This document shows positions 1 through 14,400 of a stretch of DNA of 64,000 bases, one piece after another. The notes beneath the pieces were generated by a model. That model had not been told where the DNA came from. It did not search any database and worked only from the letters and a program-made list of their open reading frames with translations. The stretch's first letter is position 1. Every line of letters starts with the position of its first letter. This stretch comes from Rhopalosiphum padi. Lineage: Eukaryota; Arthropoda; Insecta; Hemiptera; Aphididae. The position numbers and the translations under genes are program-made. The DNA lies in the NCBI RefSeq assembly GCF_020882245.1, contig NC_083597.1, positions 28,374,652 through 28,438,651 on the forward strand, given 5' to 3'.

Positions 1-1432
1 TAGACTTGAAAACGTAAGGAAAGAGAACATCCGACAAAACTACTTCAAATTTATGAACCTAAAGGAGTAAGTTGTTACATAGATTATTTAATAAATTATA
101 TAGCCATTTACGTTTGATAAAACGGAGAAGGACAAACACAAACCTACTACAAATAAACTTCTTAATATTATGACAATTTTTTTAGTTCTACTGAAAATCT
201 ATATATTTGTTATTATATCTATAATAATATATAAACGATAAATATTAAAAAAAAATATGAAAGCCTTCCAACATGGTGGCGTTCTCTGGTGGAAATTATA
301 TGAACTAAAAAGGTGCCGTCAGAATAATTAGTAATGCATAGGTACCTAAAAAGATTAAAGTTAATCATCATCTCTTACACGTATACATCTCTATTCTATT
401 CTCTACGTAATGGTTGATAATGAATAATGATAAATCATACTAATATAATCAATGTATAGTATAACATTATGATTCATAACTGACAAAGCAAGGACTAAAA
501 AGAGACTGGTCGAAAAAATTTTCCAAAACTCAAAGTGGTATATTATTATCAGTAACGCCCAGACGGGTTACCAAGTACCATCACTGCGTGCGTTCTTAAG
601 AGAGTGGATGTAAATGACTAATGTCACATGAAAGCTTAATAAAAATATTTAATATTATTTAATACAAAAACTCACATAAGTTGTTCTTATTGAAATTTAA
701 AAAATAAAAATACACACATTTTATTTATATAGATATATAATCTGATTCCGAGAAAAAAATTCTTAATGTATGGATTTCTTGCAAATATAGGTAAATACGT
801 TATACGTTACATATAGTCCATATAGATAATAGAATAGTCAATAGTCGTTCCATCTTTGAGTAATTGAATGGCAAGACACAAATTACTATTAAAAATATAA
901 AGAATGATTTTAATTTTGTAAACATTCAAGATACCTACTATTAAATTTATCAAAACAACAATTTAATGGATGTAGGTAGATTGTTTATTTTTTTCAAATT
1001 GGTCTTCAGGTGGTGAATCAAAATCAATCCTTTTACATCCCTTTAACTCTAATAAGAAAATATTTCCTATCCAAAATCTACTTTCAAAACAACCAAATCC
1101 AACCATAGCTCAAACCAAGTATCTCAAATTCAAATTCTTAATTAATAACAAACTATTAATGCATACCTACCTATATAAATCAATGCTAAAACTCATCTGG
1201 GCCTATAGCGTCCAAATGATGAATGAAAGGATGTTCCTAAATACGTACCATCCAAATTTTTCAGTCAATCTCTCTTCACCAAATAATTTATACCCCATGA
1301 TAGGTACGTTACAAACCTTTTATTTCACAAAGGCCTAAAAATTAAAACAATTTCAATAATCTATAATCTATTAAAGTTAAAAGCTACTACAAAAATGTTC
1401 ACACCAAATCAATCATCTATACTATAGATTCT

Positions 1433-1754
1433 AAGCGGTTCTTAACCTGTGGACCACGGGCCCCTGGGGGTCCGCGATACTCACGTTGGGGGTCCACGGC
1501 AGCTTTAAGAATATTAAAAATAAAATAATTTATATTACAGTTTTATGAAAAATTAAGTTTAATAAAAATAATTATAAATGTGTATGTTTTGTTATGTCTA
1601 CTTCTATAATTTGTAATATAAAATAATTATTATAATTTTGGTTAGGATATCATCAGATATTTTGTAAAAAAAAAAGTATTAAAAAAAAATTGGTAGGGGG
1701 TCCATGATTTCTAAAAATCTTTCATCGGGGGTCCGTGTTCTACAAGAACCGCTG
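1433..1754. mobile_element. hAT/Charlie-like MITE, degenerate
   Basis: The left end reads agcggttcttaacctgtgg and the right end reads aagaaccgctg, so the ends are inverted repeats of AGCGGTTCTT. The internal G/C-rich blocks 'gggggtcc' next to each end, with an AT-rich middle, match the usual look of hAT (Charlie-type) MITEs. The flanking 8-mers (tagattct and ttgatagt) agree at only 5 of 8 positions, so the target-site duplication is eroded. No transposase is encoded. Confidence 0.65.
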
Positions 1755-2665
1755 TTGATAGTTACTATTCAAATCTACTATCAACTAATATCTAATCTGA
1801 CCAATGAACCCCTCCCCCACGCCGAAATCGTCTGAAAAATAAAAATACATTGCAGCCTGTAGGTGTTGAGAACTCTTGAATTCCGACCTATATTAATTAT
1901 CTTAATTAAACTTCTCTCCTCAAGTTAATTGGTTTCCACATTGGCGGGCCTCCCTCATTGCGTTATTTTATATACCTAGTTATGTTATCTTAGTTAAGCT
2001 ACCAAATTTAATTACTTCCACCTCCCCAGCTATATTTACACGTCCCCCCAGGTTGGGATACACTGGTCTATAATATACATTTTAGACTTATAACACATTT
2101 TAATAATTGATTATACGTTACAACTAATATGTATGGGTCCATAAAAATCCATTAAGATCCCTATAAAGCAGAATATACTATCAACAATAAAAAAATGATT
2201 GTTAGGAAGAATTACAAAAATGCATAAAATACAAATGAGTGATTTGAGTTATAATTTATGGTTATTATTCATAATATAAATATTATTGAAGTTCTATAAT
2301 AATATAACTGTATAAGTAATATGATAAGCATTAACGTAAGCACGCTTCAGATAGTGATTGAAAAAACTATGATAACAATTTTTTTACATATTTTTTTGTT
2401 ATGGATTCATGGTATTCATCCCCCCACTTGAAATCCAAGGCTTAAAGTTTTTTTTAAAACCGTTACTGAGTGTGGGATGAAATTTGAAATTTGAAATATA
2501 TGACAGGAAATTTGAATGGTTACAAATATATGTATAATAAAAATAATATAATTATTATTATATGATAATTAAATTATATTATTTCTAACTTAGATATGTC
2601 GACGAATAACTATGAAAGTGAGTAACAGTACATATTATATTGTATACAGTATATATATTATATAG

Positions 2666-2832
2666 CAGGCGCAGATCCAAGGGGGGGGGGGCAAGGGGCC
2701 ATGCCCCTCCCCCCCGTAGACTCTGTCACACGGGTAAATTTTAGGATGTCTGTTTTTGGCAGACAATAAAATACGATACAGACATAGTATTGTCCCCTCC
2801 TCCCCCGTAAATTTAGTCTGGATCCGCGCCTG
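2666..2832. mobile_element. hAT-type MITE with perfect 8-bp target duplication
   Basis: The termini are caggcgcagatcca on the left and tggatccgcgcctg on the right, which are inverted repeats with one mismatch. The 8-mer ttatatag lies directly before (2658-2665) and after (2833-2840) the element, a perfect duplication of the size made by hAT transposases. The 167-bp body contains an 11-G run and C-rich tracts and no gene. An open frame read across it on the minus strand is an artefact of this element. Confidence 0.88.
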
Positions 2833-4805
2833 TTATATAGTATATACACATATATTTTATAATATATTATATTTATGTTTTCATGTATAGTACATATTAT
2901 ATTTTATCAACAAAAGATGATCAGCTATTTTCTAACTCAAAAATAAAAGTTAATTTTACTTTTTTTCTTTGTTAGACACCTAGTTTAGTATGTACATATA
3001 AAAACAAACTCTTCTGTATAGTAGTTGTCGACGTCAAGTCTACTAACATTGAGTAAGACACCGTAAAATAGATGTGTTATGCTTGAATACCTACAATTAT
3101 AAAATATGGCATATTTTTTTTTTATAACTTTTATTTGAAATGTGCAATCTATAACTATAGTTACAAATTGCAACAAATGTATGAAAGGGAAAAAATAATG
3201 TGCATGTAAGGCATAGAAGTTTGAAAAGTATAACTATTCAGCTAACACTCAGGCGCGATAGAATGCCTATAAGTATTAAACATATCATATATTTTTATTT
3301 ATTTATTTAAATTTAACACCCTAAAGGGTTAATGGGTATAGACTATAGGAAATACCATGCAAACTAAAATCTAATTATATACCTACAAAAAAATAAAATT
3401 CACAGTAAGATAGGTGTTACAATAAACAATTCTACGAAAGCGACCTGACTCAGGCATATTAACATAAGGTATTTTATTGTAATTATATTATTTATAAAAT
3501 AATTATAAAAATACAATTTATAAACCTTGTTATGTATTAAAATTAAAATGGTATACACTTTTAATAACAAAATAATTTGGAAATTTTCACGATTTCAACG
3601 AATTTTGTCCTTTGTCAACTTGATAAGTAAGTAGGTACTTCTAACTGCCAACTGCAGGTTATGTTGTATTCTCGATAATTTTAAAAAGTACTAAAAATAT
3701 CCTAATTTAACTACTTATATTTCAAAACCAAAAACCGCAGTAGTTGAAGATCGAAGTATTTTTTTCTTATACAACAGTTGAACTTAGCCACAAAAATATT
3801 ATAATAAACCGTTGTCAACAAATATAAAAAAAAAAATTAAGAATGTTAAAACAACCATAGATATTGTTACGTTAAAATTAATTAATATTATATTTAATGT
3901 TAATTAATCTTTAACTATTCATTAAATAAATAATAGGTAACTATAACTAATACTTTAATTTTTAGTTAGTTTATAGAAAATATTTGGCACGAACCAAAAA
4001 ACTCGTTTCGAAAACAATCGTTTAAGAAATTGTCAATGAATTTATAATTTAATTTGGGTTTATTATTTTGGTTTAATGCCAAGAATATGTTTCAAGTAAA
4101 TCCTTAAATCTATTTTAATTGTATGAATTATAAATCATAATATTGGTAAAAACATAATATATTGTGTGTATGTAAGTAGTATAGGTAGCGTTATTTCATA
4201 GTTGCAGTGTAGGTATGGATCATACTATGAGTTATGACACATATAAACATAGCTATGTATATTTATTAACAAGTTCCTTTTCCACATCACATGACTAATT
4301 TGGCTTTTGTTTTGTAATTTAAATTGATTTGTAAGTCCCTCTCTTAAAATCAAAAAAATTTGGCAAGTGTGAATCTCAATGTCTATACTCTTCACACACC
4401 CATTTATCAAGCATATTATATTAATTAAACAAGTGTTAATCAAGTCAAGTGGATCTAGAAAAAAAGACACTGATACATACATATACTAGGTATATTATTG
4501 TATAATATTATCTAATAACCCCTAACTTGCGGAATAATTATAGTCCCGTCTTCCGTATTACATATATAAGTTATATCTGTTTAATGTTCATATGTATATC
4601 TACTAACTATAGTAAATATACACATCATTTTTAGGCACTAAATTTAGGCGTATTGAGAAATTTTTGAGAGCTCAAGGTGAGTTGATAATTGACATGGTAA
4701 ACATCTGTGTTGCTTAATATAGAACACTTATCAAAAATAGAAATCGCAAGAGAAAAAATATCGTGAAGAGGTTTGACAGACTTAGTTTGTGTTTTGGCAT
4801 GCACC

Positions 4806-7800
4806 ATGGCACTTCAAGAGTTAGGTCATTCATTCGTCTCGGTCGAGTTTGAAGTATTTGGAAAAGTACAAGGTAAATTATTTTCCCATACTTTTAATTC
4901 ATTAATTTAATACATACCTAGGTAGTTAATGCATAATTTAAGCTTTACAAAAAATAGAAATACAAACGTGGTTCTAATATACTTTAAATAACAATCCGTT
5001 TTTAATTAGGTACATTAAATTGTTAAATGTTGGCATTTAATAAAACTTATTATATACGATCAGACAAATAATTATAAAATAATTTTATAGCTTTAATAGG
5101 TAAAAAAAAATCGGGTAATAATTACCTCATAATTAATGAATACGAAATTATATAAATATGTTATTTTACTTATCACTGAATGTGTAACTTAATCATTAAA
5201 AAAGAACAGTTTGGTGTGAATAAATATTTTTAAATTGTATTAATAGGTCATATGATTTTATTAACAATGGTCATGAATCATGATGCAACTTGCAAAAATA
5301 ATTATACACTTATTATAACTTGTAAGTAGGTAATAACTTTAATAAAATAACACATATAAATTGTATACGTTTAATTATTATTTATTAATATTTCGTAGTT
5401 TCTACCGTCAGCAAAACTGTATTGTGCTCATTTAATTTAAATAATACTTAATTAATATTAAGGCAACAGTTACAAATACCATAAACAAATTGAGTGATTT
5501 ACATAATTTATTTTCATTTGGCTAATACCTACTTAACTAAATATTAGTTTAAGATCGACAGTCAGGATCTTTTAACCCTAATTCGTCACTTTCGAAATTT
5601 CGCGGTTTTGTTGATATAAATTATATTTTATATAAACACTACCTATACTATTTTAGTATTTTGATTACACGAGAACATTGCACACAGTAACCTAAGTCCA
5701 GAACAGTAAGCAACTATTATTTTTCTGAAACTATTATTTTGGGAAGAAAATTTTAATACAGTATTAGACAATAGTGCTCCAAAATGCTCATAACCCCCAT
5801 CTATGTAAAAGTAATCATGCACTGGTAGTCAGTAAGTACTTAAATATTTATAAGAAAGCTAAATTTTGAATATATACAGTAAAACCTCGATAAGACGGTA
5901 CTTAGGTAAAACGGAAAATTTCTTTGGTACTTTTTTTCAAATTTCATTTATTTGAACCCCGTCAAAACGGAAACCCTGTTAACACAGAAAAATAACATGT
6001 CCCCAACGATTCCGTCTTATCGAGTTTTTACTGTAATATATTTTTTTAAAATTAAATTTTATAAGTATAGGTAATTAAAATATTTTTATTTTTAAAGATT
6101 TTTATAGATATTAGTGCTCTTCTGTGATGATATTTGAATGGAATTAATATGAAATATTCAATAATATGTTGGTTAGTTATTGTAAAATTGTTGAGAAAAA
6201 AATTGAAATAGATAATTTAAAATTAAATTCCATTACCCAATATTATTATTATTATTATATTATAATGGTTGTTCAAAGGCAATGAACAAACTTGAAACCA
6301 TAATTGTTTCAAATTTATAATTATTACATTATATTATGCTTTATTTTGTGCCTCAATAATATACAAATTGTCAAAAAAAAAAAAAAAAGTTTAAACAAAA
6401 ATTATATTAATTGGAATTTTAAACAATTCTCTACAAAATATATTCACAACAACAAATTTAAAAAATAATATGATTAGGTCTAACCTACTAAAATAAATTT
6501 ATAATGAATATGAGAAACAAAAGACTAGAATCTAGAATAATATAAAAGGAAAAAAATTATTTATACTGTCTTATTATATTCTTGAGCTTATAAATAAACT
6601 TTATAACTATAAAATTAACGAACTGAAAGTATATGAAACATAAAAAAACAACAATGTATATTAGTTGGCACTTGATATTAGTGTTTCATATATATACTAT
6701 TGCCAAATATCATTAGCCATTACTTATTGGTATAAGAACACATTTTAAAATATTTTAACTCATATGTTAGAAAAACTAAAATAATTAACATGAGGTGAAA
6801 CCAATATTTTCTATATCACCTCAATTCAAAATTAATACTTTCTTCATATTTAATTAATCTAATAAAAATAAAACAGAAAACTTTCTACATAGTAGAAAAT
6901 TACTTAAAGTATACTAAATAATACAAACTATATTCTACTTTTTTTAAAATTAAACTTATTCCTAATAAGGATAATTAATAATTATTCTAGAAAAATATAT
7001 TTATATGCAATTTAATCCCAAATATTTCTAAGTTAATTATAAATGGTAATGTACTATAAGATAAGTTTAACATTTATGTTTATAATTATATTCATATTAT
7101 TTAGGTGTTTACTTCACCAAATATTGCAGAGACCGAAGCACAGAACTCGATATTGTCGGGTGGGTAAAGAACAGTAAAAGAGGCACTATAATGGGTAAAA
7201 TGCAAGGACCAAAATCAAATGTTGAAGTAATGTAAGTTACACTTTCATACTCTATAAATTTGACGTGTTAATATGAACATTAACACTGGGCACACATTAT
7301 ACACGCGCAGGACAATACCCACAATAAATATTTTTTAATAATTATAATTTTAATAATTATAATTTTTATCAAAGATCAGTTTAAATACAAAATGTTTACT
7401 TTCATATTGTTATTTCATGTTTTAATATCCAATTTATAACAAAATTAAACACTAAAAAAAATAAAAATGTGATCTTTAATTTTTTTTTTACATTCTAATA
7501 GAAATACTTATGAATAATTTTGTATTCAATTTTCAAGCCAAAAAAAAATCTATACATTTTAATTACACGTTTGTTGATTTTGATAAAAAATACTTGATTT
7601 TTTTTTACTTTTGACTCGCTCAGTACTATCAATCCAGCTAAATACAACTATCTACAAAAAAAAAAATTTCTTCAGATTCATTATTAAGAGTTTTCACTGT
7701 ATTCTTAAAATTATGGTAATATTAAAGTTTTAAATGCATTTTAATTTTAAAAATTTTGATCATACGGCCTTGTAACTAGGCAATTAAAGGACCACAAAAT

Positions 7801-8298
7801 TGAGTTTCCTTTTTTCTTGCTACCCGCGTGTCAAATTCTGTATTATTAATTTTATATTATATTTTACTACAATAATTTCTACACTTTACAGTGGTTTTTG
7901 TAAATTTCCACTTAACAGTGGTGTTTTTTGAATTATACAACATATTAAATAAATATAGAGGTATCTTTGGTAGATTCCAATAATGACTTTAAATAGGAGA
8001 AGAAAGGAGAATAGAAGATTCTAAGAAAACTCATTTTAGCTAGAAGTTATACATATTCTTAAAAATAAAATAATTTTTTAAATAAACATACCTATATTAA
8101 ATCAGCAAACTTGTGTATGCAACTTGTATCATTTAGAAAAGTATATATAATATATATACACACAATATACTTAATTGTTACAGGATCGCATGGTTGTCTA
8201 ATGAAGGAAGTCCTGGCAGTAAAATTGAGCGATGTGATCTGATGAACTTCGAATACTTGGCAAGGAAAGAGTTCAATGGATTTAGCATAAGATTTTAA
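4806..8298 (+). CDS. Acylphosphatase-like protein (3 exons)
   Basis: Exons 4806-4872, 7105-7231 and 8184-8298 have GT/AG borders and join in frame to give 102 aa, the usual size for this family. Acylphosphatases are small cytosolic enzymes that hydrolyse carboxyl-phosphate bonds of acyl phosphates. The signature is clear: FEVFGKVQGVYF (residues 15-26), GWVKNS with the catalytic Asn (about 41-46), RGTIMGKMQGP, and a C-terminal GSPGSKIE followed by the final F-x-IRF strand. The phosphate-binding loop is odd: the Arg that normally follows VQGVxF is Thr here (VQGVYFTK), whereas the Asn is kept. Loss of that Arg would be expected to abolish or strongly reduce classical activity, so this may be a divergent paralogue with a non-catalytic or altered role. 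The start is the first ATG of exon 1, within a good context (gcaccATGG). A possible poly(A) signal ATTAAA lies at 8518-8523. Intron 1 holds a pogo-like MITE. Confidence 0.9.
5877..6033. mobile_element. Pogo/Tigger-like MITE with TA duplication (acylphosphatase intron 1)
   Basis: Left end cagtaaaacctcgataagac and right end gtcttatcgagtttttactg form a 20-22 bp inverted repeat with one mismatch. TA sits on both sides (5875-5876 and 6034-6035), as expected for the Tc1/mariner-pogo superfamily. The body is 157 bp and has no open frame of note. The same terminal style (CAGTRNAACCTC) recurs at 13455-15120 and, more divergent, at 34292-34796. Confidence 0.85.
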
Positions 8299-11200
8299 AC
8301 ATCCTTAAGAAATAATATTTTATTTATGCAGATATTATAAGAAATAACCCTAAATTATTAATGTAAAAAAAAAGACATGCTCTCATATTGTTAAAGTTTT
8401 TATACATAATTTATTATTTTTAAAAGTCGATACTAGCTCGAAAGGCAAATACATAATACATAATATTTTATATATGTAAATCAAATCACTTATATATTAT
8501 AATGTATTAGAAAAATGATTAAAGTAAACTATTGGTATAACAAACTATTTAAATAATATATAATAAGTATTGTAAATACACATCTTAAACTCTAGGAATT
8601 TTGCAATTAAAAAATATTTACAAATTTTTAATTTTGCTATTTTATTATACTTTATTTATTATATTCATACACACTATATAAGTAACTCTAAGCAGCCGTT
8701 TTTATTTAGAATTATGTTCTATAAACTTGTATTTGAAGTAAATGAACATGAAGAAAACAATAGTTAAATAATATATAATATGTATATATGTATAAAAAAA
8801 AAAGACTTTTAAATTATAAAGTTTATTAATGGCAAAACAAAATTTACTATACAATATTTGTTTTCAAATAGTCTCAATAAATTTTTTTTTTTACATATGT
8901 TTGGAAGGTGACCCAGAATCGCTGTTTATATCTGCGTAAAAAAAAAAATGTATACATTTTAAAATAGGTTTCATAAAGTGATTTAGTGTGAGAAAATATA
9001 AATTCAAATATTCTTTGAAAATGAACAATATATTTTTTGTTGATCTATTTAATTTATATTAATGAGGAAAACTAAATTATAATTCACAATATTTTCTACT
9101 ATGTAAAAATGATGAAATGTGTTCATGTTAAATGCTTACTTTAGTCTATTAAACATGAATATTATATTATCTTAAATACAATAAATTATTATTAACAATA
9201 CAAATAAATGAATAAGTTCATTAAGAAAATATTTATCAATAATAATGAATTTTCAGATATGATTTTATAATATAATGGTTAATTATTAATCTATAGTTAA
9301 TTATTAATAGTTGATAATCACAATATATTTAGTAAAATAACATTATATAAGTTTATATCAGTAATTAATAACTAAATACTTATCATAATATGTCACATAC
9401 AAAATATTGTGTAATATGGCTGTTAACTATAAAAAATTATTTATCTATTATAATACAGTGAATTCTATTTATATCATGATTTTTAAGAATAAATGTGAAT
9501 GTTGAATATATCATAAATTTAATTAAAAAAATATCTTTAAATAATAAATAAGTATTACTATATCTAAAGTTCTATTTGAATAGCACAGACACACATTGAC
9601 TAAACCCTAACTTCTAAAAAAGTTCTCAGACTGGATTAATTGGGCTGAAGAAACCAATATAAACTTTAATTAATAAGGCCTTAAGGCCTAAATAGACAAA
9701 TGCAATTTACCAATTATTAGTCTATTCATAAAAGTATATACTATACTGCCTTTTTGAGATATTATATTCTCACACATTTTAAGATAAGGAATATATTATA
9801 ATAAATGATTTGTGACTTTAATAAATGTGTAGGTTTCATAATAAGTAGATGATAAATATATTTTTGACAGAAACTGTTTTGATTAAGTTCATGTTGCAAC
9901 TATAAATGATACCTGACTTTTGAATTGAAAAATGGTTGTCGGTAAGCACCGAGGGCCTAATATTACATATATAAATGCAAGAAATAAAATAGAAACAATG
10001 TCACAAGTGGTTTTATGCATAGATACCAATTAAACAAGCCAGAATTTAACCCTACTCTAGTAGCTTGGTACTGTATAGTTACTGTAGTTAACAAAATGTT
10101 TAATTATTCTATAAATGTTTAGAATACTAAAATTGAATCCTTAAAATTAAATAGTAATAGTAATAAATCATTTAAATTCAATAAACTAAAACTTAAATTT
10201 CATATTGAACAATTTTAAATTAAAATGCATTATTTGTATTCAGTTCATTACATATGCAAAGAGCATTATTTCTTTATTTAGTATATAGATTTAATTTTAA
10301 ATTATTTATACATTACCAAGTGAATTAATAAAAATAGGATGCAAAATAAAAAAGTTTAAATATAATATGAAACATACAGGTACAGTGTGATTTTTTTAAT
10401 CATAAAACTGCAATTATTATTATAACTTAAATTAATTTTTTTATGGTTTTTATATATTACTAATTAATAATTATGGAATCGTTTGAAAATTGTATTAACA
10501 ACATATTAAATTGTTAAAACATATTTTTAAAAGGTTTTCATTTTTTTAAATGGCATCATCTTTTATTTTATTTAAAAATAATATATATCCATATTAATTA
10601 AATAGTAAAAAAATTTCTTAATTTTTAAACATTTAAAGTTAAGTAGACACATTTGTTGTACCTGTCTTACAAGTGTACAACATTGTAAATTTGAATTCGG
10701 CAAAAACAATTTTGTTATTAAGTTTTATCAATATTAAAATTAGTGAACCCCAATAATAATAATTAAGGTTAAGATCATAATATTTTAATTATTAAGTGAG
10801 GTATGAGCATTTTTATACTAGAATATTTTATATACTATATAACTTGCTTAAACATGGAAGTTTCAACAAAAAAACCAATGTATAAACACAAATAATATTC
10901 TCAACTTTATTTATTTAAATTTAATAACTGGATGAGCATAATATCTAAAGTTTGAATATATTAATGTATATTTAAAATTTAAAAATAGGTCAACCCATTC
11001 CAATAATAAAACTAATAACACATCAGGTTCTACAGAACAAAAATGTTCTATTATGTTTGTTTTTAAGACTAAAACAACACATGTGAAATTGTATATCAAA
11101 ATTCCAAGGCATATCTGTCACTAACCTACATTTTTATAAATAAATTCTTAAATTAATAAATAATAAACTATAATTCAATATTTCTTATTCATAAAGCAAT

Positions 11201-11460
11201 AACTTATAACTTTCTGAAAAATATTCTGTTTCTGAACATGGAAATATAAGTTAATAGTTATTTTAAATATCACAAGTTGATACCACTTTATAATACCTAT
11301 AATACTGGATTGTAAAATTGTATGTAGCAAAATTTTTACTAAAAAATTTTTTAAAAACATCTAAATATTAATTATATTGTTTAGTCAATGATAAAATAAT
11401 CACCCTGCATATATTGTTGACTAATTTAATAATTAAATTATTTTTAATGAGTCATTATAT
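8299..11460. other. Intergenic region between two convergent genes
   Basis: This stretch holds the 3' untranslated regions of the acylphosphatase gene (+) and the WDR26-like gene (-), followed by AT-rich DNA. I see no coding exon, tRNA or transposon with readable ends. A perfect 14-bp palindrome, aggccttaaggcct, sits at 9676-9689. On the minus strand, AATAAATAAAG near 10905-10917 could serve as the WDR26 poly(A) signal, but it is over 500 bases from the stop codon, so this is weak. Confidence 0.6.
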
Positions 11461-14400
11461 TTAATTACGAAGTAAATCATCAATATAAAACTTACCACTT
11501 TTGTTAGATTTTTGTTTACGGTATTTAGCAGCAGGACCCCAAATACGAACAGTACAATCATCCGAAACCGATGCAAGCATTTGATGATAAACAGGGTTCC
11601 AACTAACACATGTAACTGCTCTTGTATGACCGTTTAATGTTGTTATTGGTAGTTCATTCTTAATGTGCCACAAATATACTTTGTTATCTATAACAAAACA
11701 AATATTTTTATCATATACAAATTGTATTTTATAAAGTGACAAACCTTCACTTCCACTAGCAATAAAATCATGATCAACACCACCAAAACAACTATGTATT
11801 GAAAAATGGCCCTGTGTAACTCCTTGAAATTTTCTTACTAAACACTTATCTTGGAGATCCCATAAATGAACACCTTGTGTTACAACATTTAGAAGTGCAA
11901 GACGATCAGTTTTATTAACTGTGAATGACATTATAGGATGTTCTTCTTGTATTCTATTTAAACATGAACCATATTTAGACAAACATATAAAATGCATTTT
12001 TTGCTTTACTTACAAATTTTGATCACTTAGTTCATCAAAATTGTATGAGCGAATTCGATGACGTGTGTCTGCTGCCAACACAGTTTTTCCATCAGATCGA
12101 CACCAAAGACAATTTACACGAACACCTTCCCATGAATCTAATACAGAACCTTCTAAATCCTACAATTGATTTATAATTGAATTAAAATTACTATGAAAGC
12201 ACTATATAAGTTAACATTATTTATGTATTTATTTACACATTGATAAAATTGTCCTCGGATTCCCCCACATACAAATTTTTGGCCATCTTTGTGCCAAGAA
12301 CAGGCAGTTAATGAATCGTCTGATGAATGTGAGAGTTTTAACCTCAAAACACCAGTACTGACATTCCACACCCATAAGTCAGGACAGTCTTCTGGCCCAC
12401 AAGCCATGAGAAGTTCGCCATCTGGAGACCATGAAAGGTAGCTAACTCCATATGAATGGCCATCTAAAGTGATTGATTGTTCTACAGTTAATGTTTCCTG
12501 TAACAAATAATATTGTGAAGATATTACAAGCAAGAAATTATTTTTAAAACATACTGGATCAACGTCATATATTATAATGGATGCATCTTTTGAGCCAGTT
12601 GCTAATTTTTTTCCATTAGGTGAAAACCGACAAAACCATACTTCATCACAATGTTCAGTTAGTATTTGGACGGTTTCATATGGAATTTGTTCTCTGCAAT
12701 CAGAATAATTTATTTTTTTACATAAATATTTCATTATAATATTATCTTAAAACACGAATGACTTGACTTACAATGAACACTTATGGTCAGTAAGTAAGGA
12801 AACTGTTTCAATGGGACCATCTAACTTTGTATTATGGAGTAAACATTGCTTTCTCTGCAGTTCTACTGCCTGAGTCAATAAAATATGTAACCTAAAACAA
12901 GTATACAATTATTTAATTAAATAATAATAAAAAAAATTTATTGCAATACAACATGTACACAATTAATAATAAAATCATAAAATATATTATTGAAGTATAT
13001 AATTATTTACCTTTTGGGTGGTAGCATAATATGTGGGGGTAAAAATTGTTGAATCATATCCATTAGTAGAGTTCTAGATTTATGTCCTTTTCCCTCCCAA
13101 TTTGCTCGTTTCATTAACTCATCTCGTCCACTACACATCATATAGCTAAAACAATATAAAATAATTAATAAAACACAATAAAATCATAAAATATATAATT
13201 ATTCAAAGAATGATCCAATTATGATCCAATTGTTATTTATTAAATAAGCCAAACCTGCTGAGAATATGAACTTTGTCAATATTGTGTTGCAAAGGTGTCA
13301 ACTCATTACGCAACACATGTAATGCGTCCAAAACTTTACCATCCTCTAAATATTCCAAATACTTTTGTTCACATATTAAAAATTTCATATCCTTAAAAAA
13401 AAAATAGTAGTAATATTATTAAAATGAAAACTATAGGCAATACTCAGAAATATACAGTGAAACCTCCCTTAATGGACACCTCTAAGTAGCAGACATTTTT
13501 TGGGGAATAGGGAAAATTTCAGTACTTTTCTATAGGAAAACCTCTAAATACCGGACACTAAATAATGGACACTTTTATGGCATTTTAACTTTTGATTTTA
13601 ATAATTTCTATCAAAATGACTTCGCGTCAAAATACGAAACAATCTAAAATAACTGATTTTTTTAATATAAGTTAGTTTTAATTTTTATATTATCAATTCT
13701 TTGGCACACGTGTCGTATGCTATCTACGAACAAATTTTTGGTCTCGTATGTTATCTACAAGTAATTACGTTATCTACTGCGTAGTTCTTAGTCTATATTG
13801 ACGGTATTGACGATTATATAGGTATAAAGGTGTAGGATTCTACAATTCTAATAATGGACATTTAGTATTTCAGAATTTAGTATATGTTAGTTGCTCGCCG
13901 CGATCAAACATCGTAATTGTGTGTTTTTTTGTTAATTATAAATTTATTGTTTTATAAAATGAGTACTTTGGGTGAATTATATAGAAAAATTATTTTTAAT
14001 GACGAAACTTGTATACAATTTTTAAAAGATTGTGAATTATTACCTAATACAAAATTGTGTACCAAATTAAATTCTATTGGTGAACAATGTGGTAGTGAAA
14101 TTAAAGAAACTTTTAAAAAAAGCCAGAAATGTGATTTAAACAGAGATGTTATTGTAACAAAATATTTACGACATCGTTTTTTTATAGTTGATAAAAGAGA
14201 TTGTGAAACATTGCTTCCTATAATTATCCAAGAAATAGAACCTGAAACAACAATTTATTCAGATGAATGGCGAGCTTACAGTACTCTTAAAAATCATGGT
14301 TTTCTTCACTAAACAGTTAATCATAGTAAAAACTTTATAGATTCATGTACAGGTGCTCAAACATAGACTATTGAATGTTTATGGAAACACATGAAAGTGA

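Larger units (their letters stand above)
1..4805. other. Intergenic region upstream of the acylphosphatase gene
   Basis: No coding exon is supported here. The stretch is AT-rich and holds two short DNA transposons, listed separately at 1433-1754 and 2666-2832. A lone hAT-like terminus near 2041-2069 (ending in gggatacactgg) has no visible partner. A piece at about 3110-3240 resembles 23450-23575, both containing a near-identical 'ataacttttatttgaaat' core and 'taacactcag', so it is probably a dispersed repeat. Short open frames here are low-complexity or lie inside the transposons. Confidence 0.7.

Noticed and set aside
2658..2849. Minus-strand open frame of 63 codons
   Set aside because: It coincides with a hAT MITE and its target duplications; the frame is made by G/C runs of the element.
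4225..4482. Minus-strand 85-codon frame before the acylphosphatase gene
   Set aside because: Ile/Leu/Asn-driven composition, no motif, no splice context; typical of AT-rich random sequence.
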